Below, in pieces: positions 29,224 through 37,151 of a stretch of 64,000 nucleotides of DNA (within the stretch, counting starts at the first letter, position 1; every line of letters starts with the position of its first letter). Source of the stretch: Sphingomonas sp. UV9 (GTDB lineage Bacteria; Pseudomonadota; Alphaproteobacteria; Sphingomonadales; Sphingomonadaceae); assembly GCF_004101245.1 (NCBI RefSeq), contig NZ_SCIN01000003.1:62001-126000 (forward strand). Direction: 5' to 3'. The notes below the pieces were generated by a model. The model worked only from the letters and a program-made list of their open reading frames with translations, did not search any database and was not told where the DNA came from. A program made the translations under genes and the position numbers.

Positions 29224-30588
29224 CTAGGTGCGCCGCAACCGTCGGCTCACGATCCAGAACCGCCCGCCGTGCAGCACCGCCGCCGTCAGCATCCCGAGCC
29301 CGGATGCATAGACCAGCGCCATCGGCCCGACCCCCGCGCGCACCATCCACCAGCCTGCGCCGCCGGTGACGATGAAATACGCGACGATGCTGTTCACCCC
29401 TGCCACAACCTGATCGCCGAGCGAGCGAAGCGCGTACACCAGCACCACCTGCGCGCCGTCGAACAGGATGAACGGCGCCCAGACCGGCAGCATCGCCAAC
29501 GCAACGGCGTGGGTGGCCGCGTCGGCTGGAAACGCCGCGACGATCGGACTACGCGCAACGATCAGGACGATTCCGCACACGCCCAGCGCGAGCATCGACA
29601 GCCCGGTCGCGATCAGCGCGCGCGAGATACCGCCTTTCGGGTCTCCCTCGCCGACCGCGTTGCCCACCCGCACCCCGCATGCGGAACCCAGCCCCAACGC
29701 CAGCCCGAACGTGACGTTGTGGACCGAAAAGACGATCTGGAACGCATGGGCGACGTCGTCGCCGAACTGCGTCGACAGCGCGATCAGGATCGAGAAGCCG
29801 GCAAGCTCCAGCCCCGACGCGACCGCGGGGACGATCCCGAACACCGCGAGCGCGGCGATTCCGGCCGGCACGCCGCGCCACGCCGCAAGATCGGTTCGCC
29901 GAACGCCGCGTTCCCTGGCTCGCGGCAAGGTCAGCGCGGCGGCGATCATGCCGATCGCGCCGAGACCCGATGCGATCGCAGTCGCCGTTGCAGCACCGAC
30001 CGCCCCCATCGCCGGCAACCCGAGATGACCACCCGACATCGCCCAGGCCAGCAGCGCGTTGAGCGGCAGGATCGACAGGTTGACCACCGCGACGCGCCGC
30101 GGTCGGCTGACGCCCTCCAGGAAGAAGCTGGCGGCGACGATCATCAGCTGCGGCGGATAGGTGAACGCCATCACCCGCACGACTCGTCCCGCCGGCTCGA
30201 CCAATGCGGGCGCGACACCGATCCCGGCCAGCATCGTATCCGCGAACACGAACATCACCGCGCCGACCACCAGCCCCAGCAACAGTCCCAGTACCAGCCC
30301 TTCGCGCAAGATCTGCCCGGTCCGTGGCAGGTCCCCCGCCCCGTCGGCACGCGCGGCATGGACGAGTACGCCCGACAGCCATGCGAGTCCGGTGACGATC
30401 GCGATGAACGTCAGCGAACGGCTCGCGCCCAGCGCGGCCACCTCGTGCGCGCCGACCAGCCCGACCACGATCACGTCGGTGACGTGCAGGATCGTCCAGT
30501 TGAGGCTGGTCAGCATCACCGGCCAAGCGAGCGCGAGAACGCGCCGCGTTTCGGCCTTCAGATCGGAGGAAGGAAGTGGTGCGGGCAT
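29224..30588 (-). CDS. MATE family efflux transporter
   Basis: A 454-residue, 12-helix exporter of the MATE family that uses a cation gradient to expel cationic compounds. The two homologous halves are visible, and the N-terminal LAWPVMLTSLNW is characteristic. ATG 30588 is chosen; the upstream in-frame start at 30621 adds 11 residues with no family similarity. The substrate is unknown. Confidence 0.88.
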   Translation of the reverse strand: MPAPLPSSDLKAETRRVLALAWPVMLTSLNWTILHVTDVIVVGLVGAHEVAALGASRSLTFIAIVTGLAWLSGVLVHAARADGAGDLPRTGQILREGLVLGLLLGLVVGAVMFVFADTMLAGIGVAPALVEPAGRVVRVMAFTYPPQLMIVAASFFLEGVSRPRRVAVVNLSILPLNALLAWAMSGGHLGLPAMGAVGAATATAIASGLGAIGMIAAALTLPRARERGVRRTDLAAWRGVPAGIAALAVFGIVPAVASGLELAGFSILIALSTQFGDDVAHAFQIVFSVHNVTFGLALGLGSACGVRVGNAVGEGDPKGGISRALIATGLSMLALGVCGIVLIVARSPIVAAFPADAATHAVALAMLPVWAPFILFDGAQVVLVYALRSLGDQVVAGVNSIVAYFIVTGGAGWWMVRAGVGPMALVYASGLGMLTAAVLHGGRFWIVSRRLRRT

Positions 30589-30700
30589 CGTTCGCGGTAC
30601 CGGACGAACGCTTTTTCGCAAAGGCCGTTGCGTGATGCGGAAAGCCTTGCTAGTGGCGCTCGCCTACCAGATGCCGGGTCCGCCCGGTGATGTTTCATGG

Positions 30701-30787
30701 GCGGCCATGGCGGAACTGGTAGACGCGCAACGTTGAGGTCGTTGTGGGCGAAAGCCCGTGGAAGTTCGAGTCTTCTTGGCCGCACCA
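30701..30787 (+). tRNA. tRNA-Leu (GAG)
   Basis: The gene is 87 bases long. The acceptor stem GCGGCCA pairs with TGGCCGC, with discriminator A and an encoded CCA (30785–30787). The anticodon stem CAACG/CGTTG encloses the loop TTGAGGT, anticodon GAG, reading CUC/CUU. A long variable arm (TGGGCGAAAGCCCG) marks it as a class II tRNA, and the T-loop TTCGAGT is normal. Confidence 0.96.
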
Positions 30788-30822
30788 TTTTCCCGATAGA
30801 ATGAACCACCCTTTCGAGGGGC

Positions 30823-30852
30823 ACCCCTGTGATTGCGACCCCTGTGATTGCG
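30823..30852. repeat. Two-copy 15-base tandem repeat
   Basis: ACCCCTGTGATTGCG occurs twice in direct succession between the tRNA and the next small gene. Its role is unknown; it may be a slippage product. Confidence 0.7.
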
Positions 30853-30893
30853 ACTCATGGCGCGATCGTGCGTTGGCCGCGTGGAGGAATTGC

Positions 30894-31046
30894 ATGAGTT
30901 CGATCGACGATACGATCATCGAAACGCCCGAGGGCCCGATGACGTTTGCGCAGTGGAAGAAGAAGAACCCGGTCCAGCTGCCATCGCGGCGGACCAAGGG
31001 CAAGAAGCTGCCGAACAAGGTGAAGCTGACGACCGACGAGACATAG
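30894..31046 (+). CDS. Conserved-looking 50-residue basic small protein
   Basis: The ATG at 30894 follows a strong GGAGGA ribosome binding site at six bases. The product is lysine-rich and polar, with TPEGPMTFAQWKKKNP near its middle. No family is recognised. The good ribosome site and clean coding sequence between the tRNA and xth support a real gene; an overlapping minus-strand frame looks like a shadow. Confidence 0.65.
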   Translation: MSSIDDTIIETPEGPMTFAQWKKKNPVQLPSRRTKGKKLPNKVKLTTDET

Positions 31047-31243
31047 CGCGCATTGGGGTCGATCGGTCGGTGCCGACGATAGCCATGTTCCCCCCCCGAC
31101 AGCAGGGCTCGGGTTTGGCTCAGTCCGATCGAGCGCGATGAACGGCCGGAGTGGAACCCGATCCGGCCCTGCCCTCGCTAAAGCGTTTCGGTCCCGTCCG
31201 GCCCTTCCTTGTCGCCACCCCAACGCAACGCTACATCGCGGCC

Positions 31244-32026
31244 GTGAAGATCGTATCCTGGAACATCAACTCGGTCCGTTTCCGGATCGCCATCGTCGAG
31301 CAGTTCCTGCGTGACGAGCAACCCGACATCCTGTGCCTGCAGGAGACCAAGGTCATCGATGGCGACTTCCCGTTGGAGGCCTTCCGCGCGCTCGGCTACG
31401 AGCACATCGTCCTGCACGGCCAGCGCATGCACCACGGCGTGGCGATCCTCAGCCGGGTACCCATCGTCGAGGACGACCGCTTTGACTGGCAGGCGAACAG
31501 CGAGGCACGTCACATCGGCGTACGGCTGGAGAACGGCGTACGGCTCGAAAACGTCTACGTCCCCGCTGGCGGCGATGTGCCCGACCGCGCGGTGAACCCG
31601 AAGTTCGGCCAGAAGCTCGACTTCATCGAACGCATGACGCGTTGGTCGGAAACGCTCCCCGGCCCGACGATCCTGGTCGGCGACTTCAACATCGCGCCGC
31701 TCGAATCGGACGTGTGGAGCCACAAGCAGTTGCTCGACGTCGTCAGCCACACACCCATCGAGGTCGAAGCACTGGCCAAGTTGCAGGCGGCGGGCGACTG
31801 GGTCGATCTCGGCCGCCGCTTTCACCCTGCCCCTGCCCGCCTGTTCACGTGGTGGAGCTACCGCGCCAAGGATTGGGAAGCGTCGGACCGCGGGCGTCGG
31901 CTTGATCACATGTGGGCGACCGGTGCCGCCGCGGACGCCGCAGTGTCGCACCATGTCTACGAGCGCTGCCGGAGCTGGCTGAAGCCGTCCGACCACGTCC
32001 CGATCATGACCGAGTTCGCGTTTTGA
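31244..32026 (+). CDS. xth: Exodeoxyribonuclease III
   Basis: A 260-residue metal-dependent AP endonuclease/3'-5' exonuclease of base excision repair. Active-site motifs are LQETKV, GDFNIAP and the C-terminal SDHVP. It starts at GTG 31244 (KIVSWNIN); upstream in-frame codons do not match the family. Its stop overlaps the ribA TTG start as TTGA. Confidence 0.95.
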   Translation: MKIVSWNINSVRFRIAIVEQFLRDEQPDILCLQETKVIDGDFPLEAFRALGYEHIVLHGQRMHHGVAILSRVPIVEDDRFDWQANSEARHIGVRLENGVRLENVYVPAGGDVPDRAVNPKFGQKLDFIERMTRWSETLPGPTILVGDFNIAPLESDVWSHKQLLDVVSHTPIEVEALAKLQAAGDWVDLGRRFHPAPARLFTWWSYRAKDWEASDRGRRLDHMWATGAAADAAVSHHVYERCRSWLKPSDHVPIMTEFAF

Positions 32027-33066
32027 ACCCGCGCGCCTCCGCCCGGGCGGTCGATGCATTGCGGCGTGGCTGGCCGATCGCGATCGACGGGCTGGTTCTG
32101 CTGGCGGTGGAGACGGCGGATGCCGAGCGGTTGGCCGCGTTCGATCCCGATGCGCAGGGCGGCGTGCTGATCTCGTCGGGGCGTGCGGCGACGTTGAAGC
32201 TGGCGAACCAGTTGGCGGCCGCGGACCCTACCGAGCCGGTACTGGTCGACCGCGCGCCGTGGATCGACTTTGCCGCGGCAACCGCGTTGGCCGATCCGCA
32301 GTTCGACCTCGCGACACCGATGAAGGGGCCCTTTCGTACGGTCGCGGTGGCCGATCCTGCCGCGGCGGCTGCAGCCTTGCGCCTTGCGCGGATCGCCGGG
32401 CTGTTGCCGGCCTTCTTCCTCGGCACCGGTGAACCCGAAGTGTCGATAACGCACGCCGATATCGACGCGCATGAGGATGCGAACCGCCTGACGCTGGCAG
32501 CACGTGCGCGGTTGCCGGTCGAAGGCGCCGAGGATGCGGAGATCGTTGCGTTCCGGTCGCCGGAGAGCGCCGACGAGCATATCGCGCTGCTGATCGGACA
32601 GCCCAATGGCCAGCCGCCGCTGGTTCGGTTGCATAGCGAGTGCCTGACGGGCGACGTGCTCGGCAGCCTGAAATGCGATTGCGGGCCTCAATTGCACGCC
32701 GCGATCCACGCGATCCAGCATAACGGCTGGGGCATCCTGCTCTATCTGCGGCAGGAGGGGCGCGGGATCGGTCTGGTGAACAAGCTGCGCGCCTATGCCT
32801 TGCAGGACCAGGGCTTCGATACCGTCGACGCGAACACGCGGCTTGGCTTTGCGGTCGATGCGCGCGATTTCGGCGTGGCGGCGCGGATGCTGACGTTGCT
32901 GGGGCAGCGCGAGGTGCGATTGCTGACCAACAACCCGGCCAAGGTTGCGGGGCTGGAAGCAGCCGGCGTGGCGGTGATCGAGCGCGTGCCGCATTTCCTG
33001 CCGTCGAACCCGCATAACGCGCAGTATCTTGCAACAAAGCGCGATCGTACCGGACACCAGTTCTGA
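32023..33066 (+). CDS. ribA: GTP cyclohydrolase II
   Basis: Catalyses the first committed step of riboflavin synthesis from GTP. The 347-residue protein has an N-terminal extension of about 150 residues and a C-terminal cyclohydrolase domain with the intact zinc ligands C207, C218 and C220 in HSECLTGDVLGSLKCDCG. This is the working counterpart of the degenerate domain fused to ribB at 9270. It starts at TTG 32023, overlapping the xth stop. It is outside the main rib cluster. Confidence 0.92.
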   Translation: MNPRASARAVDALRRGWPIAIDGLVLLAVETADAERLAAFDPDAQGGVLISSGRAATLKLANQLAAADPTEPVLVDRAPWIDFAAATALADPQFDLATPMKGPFRTVAVADPAAAAAALRLARIAGLLPAFFLGTGEPEVSITHADIDAHEDANRLTLAARARLPVEGAEDAEIVAFRSPESADEHIALLIGQPNGQPPLVRLHSECLTGDVLGSLKCDCGPQLHAAIHAIQHNGWGILLYLRQEGRGIGLVNKLRAYALQDQGFDTVDANTRLGFAVDARDFGVAARMLTLLGQREVRLLTNNPAKVAGLEAAGVAVIERVPHFLPSNPHNAQYLATKRDRTGHQF

Positions 33067-33098
33067 CCGATATTCCACCCTCCCGGCGCCTGATCGTC

Positions 33099-33596
33099 GT
33101 GTTCGGCGCCGCCGTTCGTCCCGATGGCAGCCCTAGCCCGACGCTCGCGCGGCGCATCGCGTTCGCGGCGGCCGCGGCGGCGCGGTATGTCGATGCCGAC
33201 CTGTTCTGCTCCGGCGCGAAGGGGACGCATGGGCCTTCGGAAGCGTCGGTGATGGCGGAGGTGCTGGCCGAGACGGTCGATCGGTCGCGGATTCACCTCG
33301 ACGAGGCGAGCGTGGACACATTGCAAAGCGTCGTCGCGGCGACCGCGTTCGCCCGCGCCGGCGACTATGCGCAGTGCATGATCTGCACCGACGGCTATCA
33401 CCAGCCGCGCATCCGCATGCTGTTCGCGATGCTCGGTATGCCCGCAAGCACGATCCACGTGCCGCATGGCGGCAGCCGTCGGTACCAGCTCAAGATGCGC
33501 ACGCGCGAGGCGGCGGCGATCCCGTATGACCTGGTGGCGGGGATCGGCGCGATCTGGCGGCGCAAGCGGGGGTGGGGGCTACCGCGGATTCGTTGA
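33099..33596 (+). CDS. YdcF/ElyC family protein (true start probably upstream)
   Basis: At least 165 residues of a DUF218 domain (SPSPTLARRIAFAAA; SVDTLQSVVAA). GTG 33099 cuts the conserved first strand, which continues upstream as RLIVVFGAAV. No ATG, GTG or TTG lies upstream in frame. CTG at 33063 would overlap the ribA stop as CTGA and give an intact N-terminus (TDIPPSRRLIVV). The likely real extent is therefore 33063–33596. There is no membrane helix. Confidence 0.75.
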   Translation: MFGAAVRPDGSPSPTLARRIAFAAAAAARYVDADLFCSGAKGTHGPSEASVMAEVLAETVDRSRIHLDEASVDTLQSVVAATAFARAGDYAQCMICTDGYHQPRIRMLFAMLGMPASTIHVPHGGSRRYQLKMRTREAAAIPYDLVAGIGAIWRRKRGWGLPRIR

Positions 33597-33620
33597 GCAA
33601 ACATATGCCTTGAGCGAGCA

Positions 33621-33725
33621 CTTCCCCGGCGAAGGCCGGGGTCCAGTTGGGAAGGTTGATGTAACGTAGGTCCGTCCGCCGTTACTCCCGTCCCCCAGCT
33701 GGACCCCGGCCTTCGCCGGGGAGGT
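33621..33725. repeat. Paired palindromic repeat, family B
   Basis: CCCCGGCGAAGGCCGGGGTCCA and its inverted copy face each other across about 60 bases between the convergent ydcF-like and HAD genes. Confidence 0.85.
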
Positions 33726-33778
33726 GTAGTTAAAGGAGGGGATACCGGCTGGCCTGATCCTAGATCCAAAAACCGCCG

Positions 33779-34447
33779 TCAGACGTGCCCGAGCAACCGC
33801 GTCACGTCGTCGAAATCATCGGCCGAGGCATCGACCCCGATCGCCTTTAGGCGCTCGCCGTGGTCCGGCGCGCAGTGCGATCCCGCCGATAACCCAATGA
33901 CATACCCGCCCGATGCCACCGCGCCGGTCGCGCCGACGGGGGAGTCTTCGAGGATCGCCGTCCGCGCGATGTCGACGCCGAGTTGGCGTGCGCCGAACAG
34001 GTACAGGTCCGGCGCCGGCTTGCCGTTCGTCACGTGTTCGCGGCCGCTGTAGAGGTGGTCGCCGAACGCGTCGCGCAGGCCGATATGGTCGAGATGCCGT
34101 GCGATCCAGCTGACCGGGCTCGACGAGACGATCGCCTTGGGAAGGTCCGCCGGCAGCGAGCGGACGAACGCCACCGCGCCCTCGATCGCATCGATGCCCG
34201 CCGCCATCACGCGGTCGTCCTCGGCTTTCCGCGCGGCATAGAAGTCTTCGGGGAGAGGTCGGTCGATCCAGCGTTCGATCGCGTCGATGAACTGCGGGCC
34301 GGCAAGTCCCATGAAGTTCGCCATCGACTCGGCGGCGGTCGTCGGATGCCCCGCTGCGGTAAGCCATTCGGCGATGTGGCGGTTGCCGAGGGACTCGCTG
34401 TCGATCAGGACGCCGTCGAAGTCGAACAGGAGTGCGTCGAACTTCAC
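33779..34447 (-). CDS. HAD family phosphatase
   Basis: A 222-residue beta-phosphoglucomutase-like hydrolase. The nucleophile motif is DFDGVLIDSE, the second motif is SSS, and the Lys and Asp motifs are NGKPAPDLY and LEDSPVG. Probably dephosphorylates a sugar phosphate or nucleotide; the substrate is unknown. It starts at GTG 34447, overlapping the yggS stop as GTGA. Confidence 0.9.
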   Translation of the reverse strand: MKFDALLFDFDGVLIDSESLGNRHIAEWLTAAGHPTTAAESMANFMGLAGPQFIDAIERWIDRPLPEDFYAARKAEDDRVMAAGIDAIEGAVAFVRSLPADLPKAIVSSSPVSWIARHLDHIGLRDAFGDHLYSGREHVTNGKPAPDLYLFGARQLGVDIARTAILEDSPVGATGAVASGGYVIGLSAGSHCAPDHGERLKAIGVDASADDFDDVTRLLGHV

Positions 34448-35118
34448 GCCGCGACACCCCGCGCGCCGAACAGCGCGCTGCCGATCCGGACATGAGTCGC
34501 GCCGATCGTCACTGCTGTTTCGAAATCGTCGGACATCCCCATGCTGAGGCCGGTCAGGCCGTTATCCCGCGCTAGTTTTGCCAACAGCGCGAAATACGGT
34601 GCCGGCTCGATGTCGGCGGGGGGCAGGCACATCAGCCCGGCGATCGGTAGTCCGGCGGCGCGCGCCTTCGCGACCAGCGCAGGGAGATCGGCGATCGCGC
34701 AGCCGCCCTTTTGCGGTTCGTCGCCGATGTTGACCTGGAGGAAACAGTCCGGGCGGCGATCGCTCGCGGCCATCGCCTTGCCCAGCGCCTCGACCAGCGA
34801 CGGGCGGTCGACCGCGTGGATGCAGTCGAACAGCGCCACGGCTTCCGCCGCCTTGTTCGACTGGAGCTGGCCGATCAGGTGCAACTCAACGTCGGGATAG
34901 GCCGCGCGCAATGCGGGCCATTTCTCCGCCGCCTCCTGGACACGATTCTCGCCGAACACGCGCTGGCCCAGGGCGAGCAGCGGTTCGATCGCCTCGACCG
35001 GGTGCGTTTTGGAGACCGCGATCAGCGTGACGTCGGTCACGCGGCGGTCGGCGATCTCGGCGGCCTTGGCGATCCGGGTGCGGATGGACGCGAGCGGCGT
35101 GGTGTCGTCAGATGTCAT
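34444..35118 (-). CDS. YggS family pyridoxal phosphate homeostasis protein
   Basis: A 224-residue PLP-binding TIM-barrel protein. The lysine in LIAVSKTHP binds PLP, and FGENRVQEA and HLIGQLQSNK are family hallmarks. It maintains vitamin B6 and amino acid balance. ATG 35118 (MTSDDTT) is chosen; the upstream start at 35160 adds residues without family similarity. It is divergent from the ThiE-like gene. Confidence 0.92.
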   Translation of the reverse strand: MTSDDTTPLASIRTRIAKAAEIADRRVTDVTLIAVSKTHPVEAIEPLLALGQRVFGENRVQEAAEKWPALRAAYPDVELHLIGQLQSNKAAEAVALFDCIHAVDRPSLVEALGKAMAASDRRPDCFLQVNIGDEPQKGGCAIADLPALVAKARAAGLPIAGLMCLPPADIEPAPYFALLAKLARDNGLTGLSMGMSDDFETAVTIGATHVRIGSALFGARGVAA

Positions 35119-35140
35119 GCCGGGCGCTATAGGCAGCGGC

Positions 35141-35668
35141 GTGTCGCTTCGAAAGCCCATCCCCGCGCGCTGGCTGATGACCGATGAGCGGATGGGTGAC
35201 GCAATGTGGCCTGCTCTACGCCGGTTGCCGCCGGGGTCTGGGGTGGTGTTGCGCCATTATGCCACGCCTGAGCGGGAGCGGCGCGTGATGTTGCGGCGGG
35301 TAAAGCGCGTTGCGTTTGCACGGGGACTTGTCCTGGTGGTGGCCGGTGCGTCGTCGATCGGGGCCGATGGGGTGCATGGCCGGGCACGGACTCGAAAGAC
35401 TTCCGGGATCAGGACCTGGCCGGCGCATGATCGTGTCGAGGCCCTGGCCGGGCAGCGCGCGGGCGCAGATGCGCTGTTCGTGTCGCCGGTTCATGCCACG
35501 CGGTCGCACGCGGGGACGTCCGGACTTGGATCTGCGCGGGCGATGCGGATCGGGCGCGGGCTTGGGATACCCGTGATCGCGCTTGGGGGAATGGACGAGT
35601 CACGCTGGCAGCGGGTTCGCCGTTTCGGATTTCACGGCTGGGCCGCGATAGACGCCTGGATTTGCTAG
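35141..35668 (+). CDS. Thiamine phosphate synthase-like protein, degenerate
   Basis: A 175-residue protein with the general ThiE/TenI pattern: LMTDERMG near the start, GADGVHG, GADALFVSPVHATRSHAG and IPVIALGGM. The first substrate motif is altered (GVHGRAR rather than the usual GVHLGQ-D type), so catalytic thiamine phosphate synthesis is doubtful. Start GTG 35141 leaves 22 bases to the divergent yggS start. Confidence 0.7.
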   Translation: MSLRKPIPARWLMTDERMGDAMWPALRRLPPGSGVVLRHYATPERERRVMLRRVKRVAFARGLVLVVAGASSIGADGVHGRARTRKTSGIRTWPAHDRVEALAGQRAGADALFVSPVHATRSHAGTSGLGSARAMRIGRGLGIPVIALGGMDESRWQRVRRFGFHGWAAIDAWIC

Positions 35669-35710
35669 ACTTGGTCGCCCGCTGGATCCAAACGCGCGAC
35701 AAACGGTAGC

Positions 35711-36418
35711 TTAGAAGCGGAACGCGGTGCCCAGATAGACGGCTTGGCTGTCGCGGCGATTGTCGTCGACCTTGACGAAGCGCTCGCGGTCCGAACGATA
35801 CCTTACCCCTGCCGTCACGGCCAGGTTACGCGTCAGCGAGTAGGAGCCGCCGAGATCGACCGAATAGCTCGGTGTTTCCTCGATCAGGTTCGGCGTGTTC
35901 GCCAGCGGACGATCCGCGGCGGCCTTGACGGTGCCGCTGAACCGCTTGGCACTGTAGCTGATCGCCAGATCGGCCGCTTGGCGGCTGCCCGGCAAACCAC
36001 CAAGATCGAGCTTGTTTACGTCGCCCGAGATCGCGAACCGCTTCCAGCCGACCGACATACCGAGATTATACGCGATCGGGGCGATGCCGACAGTCGGCGT
36101 CGTCGACGCGAGGCTTGCCGTGTTTGCGATGCCGCGGTTGGTCTGCGCACGGACCGCGACGGTTACCGCGCGGTTGTCCTGCCGGGTTTCGGCGGGGGTG
36201 AAGCGGAAGCTGCCAGCGTCGAAGCCGCCACGCGCGAACATGGCTGCGAGACGGGGATCGGCAGCGGCGGGGGTGAACGAACCGATGCCGCGGACGGCGG
36301 CGACGTTGCGCTTGGCGATGCGGGCGGTCTGTTCGCTGGCGCCGAACGCGGGCGCGACGATAGCAGCGGTGGCGACAAGCGCCCCGGCAACCATCCCGAA
36401 TATTCCCCCACGCGTCAT
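35711..36418 (-). CDS. Outer-membrane beta-barrel-type protein of unknown function
   Basis: A 235-residue protein with a clear signal peptide (hydrophobic stretch about residues 8–22, cut likely after AFGA). Alternating polar and hydrophobic strands follow, and the C-terminus ends in TAFRF, as expected for a Bam substrate. No specific family is named with confidence. ATG 36418 is chosen; a GTG three bases upstream is also possible. Confidence 0.7.
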   Translation of the reverse strand: MTRGGIFGMVAGALVATAAIVAPAFGASEQTARIAKRNVAAVRGIGSFTPAAADPRLAAMFARGGFDAGSFRFTPAETRQDNRAVTVAVRAQTNRGIANTASLASTTPTVGIAPIAYNLGMSVGWKRFAISGDVNKLDLGGLPGSRQAADLAISYSAKRFSGTVKAAADRPLANTPNLIEETPSYSVDLGGSYSLTRNLAVTAGVRYRSDRERFVKVDDNRRDSQAVYLGTAFRF

Positions 36419-36709
36419 CACAACGAATCTGTCCTTCGAATCCCGTAATCGGATCCTCGTGAAACCGCGTCTAACATGAATTGATCCACCGCAAAGGCCA
36501 CAGGACCTGCGGATTGCCCTGTTTGTCGCCGAATTGTCGGACAGTGTTGCAATCAGCACACAGATCGCCGCGATACCGCTACAGTATCGAGCCGCGGGGT
36601 CGCTGATCGGACCACGACATCGCGCGCCGTTCCGTGCACCGGCGTCAGCTTGCGGGCACGCAGGCTGGCCTGTAGAGCAAAGCCAGATTTTCTTGCCAGG
36701 ATGATGCCC

Positions 36710-37141
36710 ATGTTCCGCCGCTCGCGTATCGCAGTCGTGCTGTTTGCCCTGCCCCTCGTCGCTTGCGGCGGCGGTTCGGCCCGCCCCAAGGCGGATCTCG
36801 CCGCGTCGAAGATCACGACGATCGGCGTCAACAGCTATCTGTGGCGCGCGAGCCTCGACACGCTTGGCTTCATGCCATTGCTGCAGACCGACTCCAACGG
36901 CGGCGTGATCGTCACCGACTGGTACATCAACCCGCAGACGCCGACGGAGCGGATGAAGGTGACCGTCTCGATCCTCGACCAGGATCTGCGCGCCGATGCG
37001 CTGCGCGTCGCCGCTCTCCGCGAAGTCAACCGCGGCGGCCAGTGGGTCTCGTCGCCGGTTCAGGCTGCGACCACGCAGAAGCTGGAAGATATCATCCTGA
37101 CCAAGGCCCGCGACCTGCGCCGTGCCTCGATCGCGGGCTGA
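36710..37141 (+). CDS. DUF3576 family lipoprotein
   Basis: A 143-residue protein with a basic N-terminus, hydrophobic stretch and lipobox LVAC, so it is probably lipidated. The mature part (KITTIGVNSYLWRASLDTL) matches DUF3576, a family of unknown function common in alphaproteobacteria. ATG 36710 lies eight bases after AGGA; ATGs at 36701 and 36704 overlap that site. It stands 10 bases before leuS. Confidence 0.85.
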   Translation: MFRRSRIAVVLFALPLVACGGGSARPKADLAASKITTIGVNSYLWRASLDTLGFMPLLQTDSNGGVIVTDWYINPQTPTERMKVTVSILDQDLRADALRVAALREVNRGGQWVSSPVQAATTQKLEDIILTKARDLRRASIAG

Positions 37142-37151
37142 GGACTAAATA

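Noticed and set aside
30701..30787. tRNA-Leu as attachment site of an integrated element
   Set aside because: No integrase, no direct repeat of the tRNA 3' end and only core genes follow.
35009..35140. Longer form of the ThiE-like protein beginning at 35009
   Set aside because: It would lie opposite the yggS start region and has low-complexity sequence. GTG 35141 gives the first family-like residues.
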